From contig JAFAXE010000187.1 of the NCBI GenBank assembly GCA_019241305.1, positions 1 to 33,436 on the forward strand: a DNA stretch of 33,436 bases, read 5' to 3'. Origin of the DNA: Vulcanimicrobiota bacterium (GTDB taxonomy: Bacteria; Vulcanimicrobiota; Vulcanimicrobiia; Vulcanimicrobiales; Vulcanimicrobiaceae). This document shows, piece by piece, positions 29,922 to 33,436 of the stretch. The notes under the pieces are model-generated. The model worked only from the letters and a program-made list of their open reading frames with translations, had not been told where the DNA came from and ran no database searches. The translations under genes were made by a program, and so were the position numbers. How positions within the stretch are numbered: position 1 is the first letter of the stretch; each line of letters opens with the position of its first letter.

Positions 29922-31006
29922 CTGCTCCGCGTCCGCTTTCCATTTTATGCGAAGTGACGTATCGGTGTAACTTGCAGTGTCCGTACTGCTATAACCCGCT
30001 TGATCTGGACCGCTATCGCGCCGAACTCTCGACCGAAGAGTGGCAGCGCGTGCTCGGTGAGGCTGCCGCGATCGGGGTGCTGCAAGCACACTTTTCCGGC
30101 GGCGAGCCGACCTTGCGGCGCGATCTCGTCGAACTCGTCCGATCTGCGTCGACGCATGGTCTCTACACGAATCTCATCACGCAGGGCACGTTCCTCGACG
30201 ATGGTCTTTTGGCTCAGCTCAAGGACGCCGCCCTCGATCACGTGCAAATCAGCGTGCAAGCGCCCGAAGAACACCTTGCCGACGAAATCGCCGGCACACG
30301 GGTGCACACTCGCAAACTCAATGCGCTGCGACGCGTTCAGGAAACGGGGCTCGCACTGACGCTGAACTGCGTCTTACACCGGCGCAACCACGACCTCATC
30401 GAAGACGTCATTCGGCTTGCGGAATCGTACGGAATCACGCGGCTGGAACTCGCCAACGTGCAGTTTTACGGTTGGGCGTACCGTAACAGGACGGCGCTCA
30501 TGCCGACGCGAGCGCAGGTTGAGCATGGTGTGCGTGTTGTGGCTGCGGCTCGCGAACGCCTCGGGCGGAGGATGGAGATCGCGTACGTGGTCCCGGACTA
30601 CTTCGAAGAACGCCCGAAGCCGTGCATGCATGGTTGGGGCCGTGCCTTTATGACGGTGACGCCCAATGGCCGCGTGTTGCCGTGTCCGGCGGCCGCCGCA
30701 ATTTCCACGCTCCAGTTCGACCGTGTGCAAGACCGTCCACTCCGTGACATCTGGTATTCGTCGGCAGCATTCGAGGCGTATCGCGGCACCGGCTGGATGC
30801 CCGAGCCGTGTCGTTCCTGTGAGCGGCGGGAAGTCGATTGGGGCGGGTGCCGCTGTCAGGCGTTTTTGCTTACGGGGGAAGCCGGCGCAACGGACCCAGC
30901 GTGTGCGCTGAGTCCGCAGCACGCGGTCGTCGCCGACTGGCGTGTTGCGCAGGAAGAGACCAATTTCGAACCGCGTCGCATGCCGGCTGCAGCGAAAGCG
31001 TCATAG
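29918..31006 (+). CDS. pqqE: Radical SAM PqqA peptide cyclase PqqE
   Basis: The 362-residue product has the radical SAM motif CNLQCPYC (C17, C21, C24) and the SAM-binding HFSGGEPTLRRDLVEL. The C-terminal SPASM region has extra cysteines for auxiliary Fe-S clusters (CMHGWG, VLPCPAA, CRSCERREVDWGGCRC, DPAC). It forms the Glu-Tyr carbon-carbon bond in PqqA. It starts at GTG 29918 overlapping the pqqD stop; the longer open frame upstream is antisense or shadow to pqqC and pqqD. Confidence 0.95.
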   Translation: MTAPRPLSILCEVTYRCNLQCPYCYNPLDLDRYRAELSTEEWQRVLGEAAAIGVLQAHFSGGEPTLRRDLVELVRSASTHGLYTNLITQGTFLDDGLLAQLKDAALDHVQISVQAPEEHLADEIAGTRVHTRKLNALRRVQETGLALTLNCVLHRRNHDLIEDVIRLAESYGITRLELANVQFYGWAYRNRTALMPTRAQVEHGVRVVAAARERLGRRMEIAYVVPDYFEERPKPCMHGWGRAFMTVTPNGRVLPCPAAAAISTLQFDRVQDRPLRDIWYSSAAFEAYRGTGWMPEPCRSCERREVDWGGCRCQAFLLTGEAGATDPACALSPQHAVVADWRVAQEETNFEPRRMPAAAKAS

Positions 31007-31020
31007 CGCTCGTCGAGCGC
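31006..31020 (+). other. Hairpin between pqqE and pqqB
   Basis: GCGCTC-GTC-GAGCGC is a perfect 6-bp stem that begins at the last base of the pqqE stop and ends 7 bases before pqqB. There is no U run. It may tune pqqB expression or be neutral. Confidence 0.3.
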
Positions 31021-31027
31021 AGCAGCG

Positions 31028-31933
31028 ATGATCGTGCGTATCCTAGGCTCCGCCGCCGGCGGCGGCGTGCCGCAATGGAACTGTGCGTGCAGCAATTGCC
31101 GCGCGGCACGAATGGGCGTGCAGCCATTCCGGCTGCAGTCGTCCTTTGCGCTTTCCGATGACGGCGAGCGGTGGTACCTCGTGAACGTGTCGCCGGATGT
31201 GGCGGCGCAAATCGAAGCCTTTCCGCCGCTGCAACCGCGCGGGCTGCGCGGAACGCCGATCCTCGGCGCACTGATTACCGATGCGAACGTCGACCACTTG
31301 GGTGGTCTGATGGTTCTGCGGCAGCAGGGCGAACATCATTTTGTATTACGTTCCAGCCAACTCGTGCGCAGCATCGCGACGTCGCAGCCAGCCTTCGCCC
31401 CGTTTACGGAGCCGCCGCACCGCTGGCAAGCGGTCGAGCCCGACGTTCCATGCCCTTCGGTTTGGGATGGCGATTCCATCGGCTCCGCGCTGGAGGTTGT
31501 TGCCCATTCCGTTCGCGGTTTGACCCCAGGATATGCAGGCCGACGGGAAGCGCCGGACGCGGCCCTCGCATTCGAGGTTATCGATCACCGAACCGGTGGA
31601 CGAGCGCTCTTTGCTCCGATTTTTGCGGCGCTGCACGATCGGCTGTACGAGCGCATCGCCGGCGTTGATGTAGCGTTTCTCGATGGTTCGTTTTTCAGCG
31701 ACGATGAGATGCGAGCGCTCGGCCTTGGAGAGAAGTCGGCAAGGCACCTCGGACACCAACCAGTCGGCGGCGATGGCGGGACCCTTGCGGCGATCGGCAC
31801 CCTCGACAACCGCCGCATCTTCGTACATCTCAATAACTCCAACCCTATGTTGGACCCGGATTCCGCGGCTGCGCGTGCCGTCGCGGAAGCGGGTGCCGAA
31901 ATTGCCTATGATGGCATGGAGTTCGTTTTATGA
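31028..31933 (+). CDS. pqqB: PQQ biosynthesis protein PqqB
   Basis: The 301-residue metallo-beta-lactamase-fold protein begins MIVRILGSAAGGGVPQWNCA, the PqqB signature, followed by CSNC. It has the TDANVDHLGGL metal-site segment, LDGSFFSDDEM, GHQPVGGDGG and FVHLNNSNPMLDP. PqqB is reported to act as a tyrosine hydroxylase before PqqC. Here it lies last in the cluster, not second as in the classic pqqABCDE order. It follows pqqE by 21 bases. Confidence 0.95.
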   Translation: MIVRILGSAAGGGVPQWNCACSNCRAARMGVQPFRLQSSFALSDDGERWYLVNVSPDVAAQIEAFPPLQPRGLRGTPILGALITDANVDHLGGLMVLRQQGEHHFVLRSSQLVRSIATSQPAFAPFTEPPHRWQAVEPDVPCPSVWDGDSIGSALEVVAHSVRGLTPGYAGRREAPDAALAFEVIDHRTGGRALFAPIFAALHDRLYERIAGVDVAFLDGSFFSDDEMRALGLGEKSARHLGHQPVGGDGGTLAAIGTLDNRRIFVHLNNSNPMLDPDSAAARAVAEAGAEIAYDGMEFVL

Positions 31934-32021
31934 ACGCGGCGTGCGCGCTCAAAACATGAAGATTCTTTTAACATTACGCCAGCGGAAAGAGCCGGCATAG
32001 CGCCGAAACAGCGACACTCCC

Positions 32022-33263
32022 ATGAATGCCGCTCGCCTTTCGCTCGCAACAATGACTCTCGCCGTTTTCGCTGCGCTCACCATCACCGCACGTCCTGCGC
32101 AGGCTTCCCGTCCAATAAGCGTCGTTGTCGACGGCGTGCGCGTCAATGTGTCGGGAATCGATGGTGTGGTCCTTTCGGCTTCTGCCGGTGACGCCACCCA
32201 AGAGACAACGATTTTCGATCCAGCGCGCAAGCGAACGCTGAGCGTCATTGCGGTGCCCTTTGGTACTCGTCCGGGAATTGAGGACATACTGCCGCTTGCA
32301 CATCGCGGAGGGGCTGCACAGTATCGGACGGCGTTGGACGAGTTTCGTTTGCGGACCGGCGAATTTGCGACAGATGCGCCCACGATTGATCTCTTCGGAC
32401 AGCGTGTCGACGGCGACTTTAGTCAGCGGCACGAACACGTAACGACTTCAGAAGGCCGCGATTTCGAGCGAGACGTTTTTACTGCCGAGTGGGTAGCCGA
32501 GGCTGGTCCGCGACTCTGGATTATCCGCGAGGTGCAATTCGAGCCGACCAGCGAGGCGCTCACCACAGTTGCGGACTTTTCGGCAGCGCTGCGTGGCGTT
32601 TCTGTCGCAAGCGACGGCACCGTCGGTAACCCGACGACCGTGAAGCGCGACGTCGCGCGTGCCGGCGCTTCCAGTTGGCTCAGTGCTCCGGCGATCAAAC
32701 GACCCGCGCGCTACGGCGATGGCTGCGACAGCGCAGACTACGACCGAGCGACCTTCGCGAACGATTGGCGGCACGCGCTGGGTGCAATCTTTCGCGGTGT
32801 GCCGGCATGTGGACCGCGTCCAGGAACCGGCGCGCCGGCGATCGCGGCCGCACTTGGTGCTCCAGGCGCCGAAGTCGTGCAATTTGGTGCGGCTGAGCTC
32901 AGCCTGCGGTGGATGAACCTCGTTTTCAACACCCCTCCGTTCGCCGGAAACGGCGACGAATTGCTCCTGAACTACGATCCAGCGAACGGTGGCGAGCCGC
33001 TATTCAAGTACGTCAACGTACCGAAATACGGCATCCTTCCCATGCCCGGCGATGTGCTGAGTTATGAGACGGGTGGGACCGGCGGACACACCGCTGTCGT
33101 GGAAAACGTCCATGTCGACCGCCGGGGGAACGGCTCGCTGACCGTCCTGGAACAAGACGCGTCGGTGCACGGCGTTGGGCACTTGCTTGTGCGCAACGGT
33201 GAGGTGCTGAGCAACAAGGGTGGACCGATTCTGGGCTGGCTCAGCCCGCGCCCATACCGCTAA
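32022..33263 (+). CDS. Secreted CHAP-like domain protein, catalytic Cys apparently lost
   Basis: The 413-residue product has a signal peptide (about residues 1-28, ending QAS). The middle region of about 200 residues is of unknown family. A C-terminal CHAP/NlpC-P60-like domain covers about 270-410, with AAELSLRWM (290-298), FAGNGDELL, MPGDVLSYETGG, GHTAVVENV (H356) and VLEQDAS (E378). In CHAP amidases the segment matching 290-298 reads CVEL-x-x-R-x-Y and supplies the catalytic Cys; here that position is Ala290. The protein may therefore be a non-catalytic peptidoglycan-binding relative. An upstream Cys (C263) could substitute only if the alignment is wrong. It follows pqqB by 88 bases, with no evident functional link to PQQ. 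Confidence 0.7.
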   Translation: MNAARLSLATMTLAVFAALTITARPAQASRPISVVVDGVRVNVSGIDGVVLSASAGDATQETTIFDPARKRTLSVIAVPFGTRPGIEDILPLAHRGGAAQYRTALDEFRLRTGEFATDAPTIDLFGQRVDGDFSQRHEHVTTSEGRDFERDVFTAEWVAEAGPRLWIIREVQFEPTSEALTTVADFSAALRGVSVASDGTVGNPTTVKRDVARAGASSWLSAPAIKRPARYGDGCDSADYDRATFANDWRHALGAIFRGVPACGPRPGTGAPAIAAALGAPGAEVVQFGAAELSLRWMNLVFNTPPFAGNGDELLLNYDPANGGEPLFKYVNVPKYGILPMPGDVLSYETGGTGGHTAVVENVHVDRRGNGSLTVLEQDASVHGVGHLLVRNGEVLSNKGGPILGWLSPRPYR

Positions 33264-33341
33264 CCGTGTCACCCTGAGCGGAGCGAGCTCATCTTCGATG
33301 AGCGAGCGAAGTCGAAGGGGCGCAACGGCGCGCCGTGTCAC
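33264..33341. repeat. REP-like palindromic intergenic element flanked by 9-bp direct repeats
   Basis: CCGTGTCAC occurs at 33264-33272 and again at 33333-33341. Between them is a sequence of the CCCTGAGC...GAAGTCGAAGGGG type, with an internal perfect hairpin GCTCATC-TTC-GATGAGC (33287-33303). CCCTGAGCGAAGTCGAAGGG-type elements are common intergenic repeats in many bacterial genomes. It starts directly after the CHAP-like stop codon. Bases 33342-33436 hold no gene that can be supported. Confidence 0.6.
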
Positions 33342-33436
33342 GTAAGTGGTGCCGGCAATCATCAATACGGGGAGCGCGAATTCGACTGCGGCGAGGGTCG
33401 CGACTTTACGGCACGCTATGTCGATATTTCGAACGA

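Noticed and set aside
33000-33436. Minus-strand frame open to the window end, with a hydrophobic stretch encoded at about 33360-33410.
   Set aside because: Its 3' part runs through the palindromic repeat and about 260 bases of the CHAP-like gene on the opposite strand. It could be the tail of a real membrane protein gene, but the window is too short to support it.

Overview
This window reads as a chromosomal segment of a high-GC, diderm (Gram-negative-type) bacterium. It carries a TonB-dependent receptor, a periplasmic PQQ methanol dehydrogenase, PQQ biosynthesis genes and many secreted proteins. It also keeps a Terrabacteria/Firmicutes-like gene order (infC-rpmI-rplT, TrmH methyltransferase, a YqzL-like micro-protein, pheS-pheT, cvpA). 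That mix suggests a poorly cultured terrabacterial diderm such as Candidatus Eremiobacterota (WPS-2). This is inference from gene content only. No rRNA, tRNA, CRISPR array, prophage or insertion sequence was recognised.

Layout. (1) 1-2792, minus strand: two tandem, translationally coupled secreted beta-propeller paralogues (the outer one runs off the window) and, upstream of them, selD. The selD frame extends through an in-frame TGA at the catalytic position, so SelD appears to be a selenoprotein. (2) 2838-5809: a class V aminotransferase, then a Fur-family regulator divergent from an Nramp (MntH-like) metal transporter, with two palindromes around the transporter promoter. (3) 5819-13982, mostly minus strand: cvpA, pheT, pheS, a 34-residue YqzL-like protein, a TrmH/SpoU methyltransferase, then rplT, rpmI and infC. 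Infixed are a plus-strand membrane protein plus Nudix hydrolase pair and a minus-strand fatty-acid desaturase. infC appears to start at a rare AUA codon and has a structured leader with a terminator-like hairpin. (4) 14188-21907, minus strand: a double retropepsin-like protease, a tricorn protease and a TonB-dependent receptor. (5) 21912-23257, plus strand: a small membrane protein and a MeaB/ArgK-type GTPase. (6) 23259-31933: a LuxR-type regulator with a degenerate receiver domain, divergent from a one-strand cluster of xoxF, xoxJ, a beta-hydroxyacid dehydrogenase, a DUF5069-like protein, cytochrome c, pqqA, pqqC, pqqD, pqqE and pqqB. (7) 32022-33436: a secreted CHAP-like protein lacking the expected catalytic cysteine, then a palindromic intergenic repeat.

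How the genes work together. The xoxF-pqq block is close to a self-contained module for periplasmic alcohol oxidation: lanthanide-type dehydrogenase (XoxF), accessory binding protein (XoxJ), electron acceptor (cytochrome c) and the cofactor pathway (PqqA, PqqC, PqqD, PqqE, PqqB). Two cytosolic proteins not normally listed as part of such a module sit between these parts, and a probable phosphorylation-independent regulator is divergent from them. The ribosomal, initiation-factor and PheRS genes are ancestral housekeeping synteny. The tricorn, TonB receptor and retropepsin genes suggest protein or peptide turnover, but a shared substrate is not shown by the sequence.
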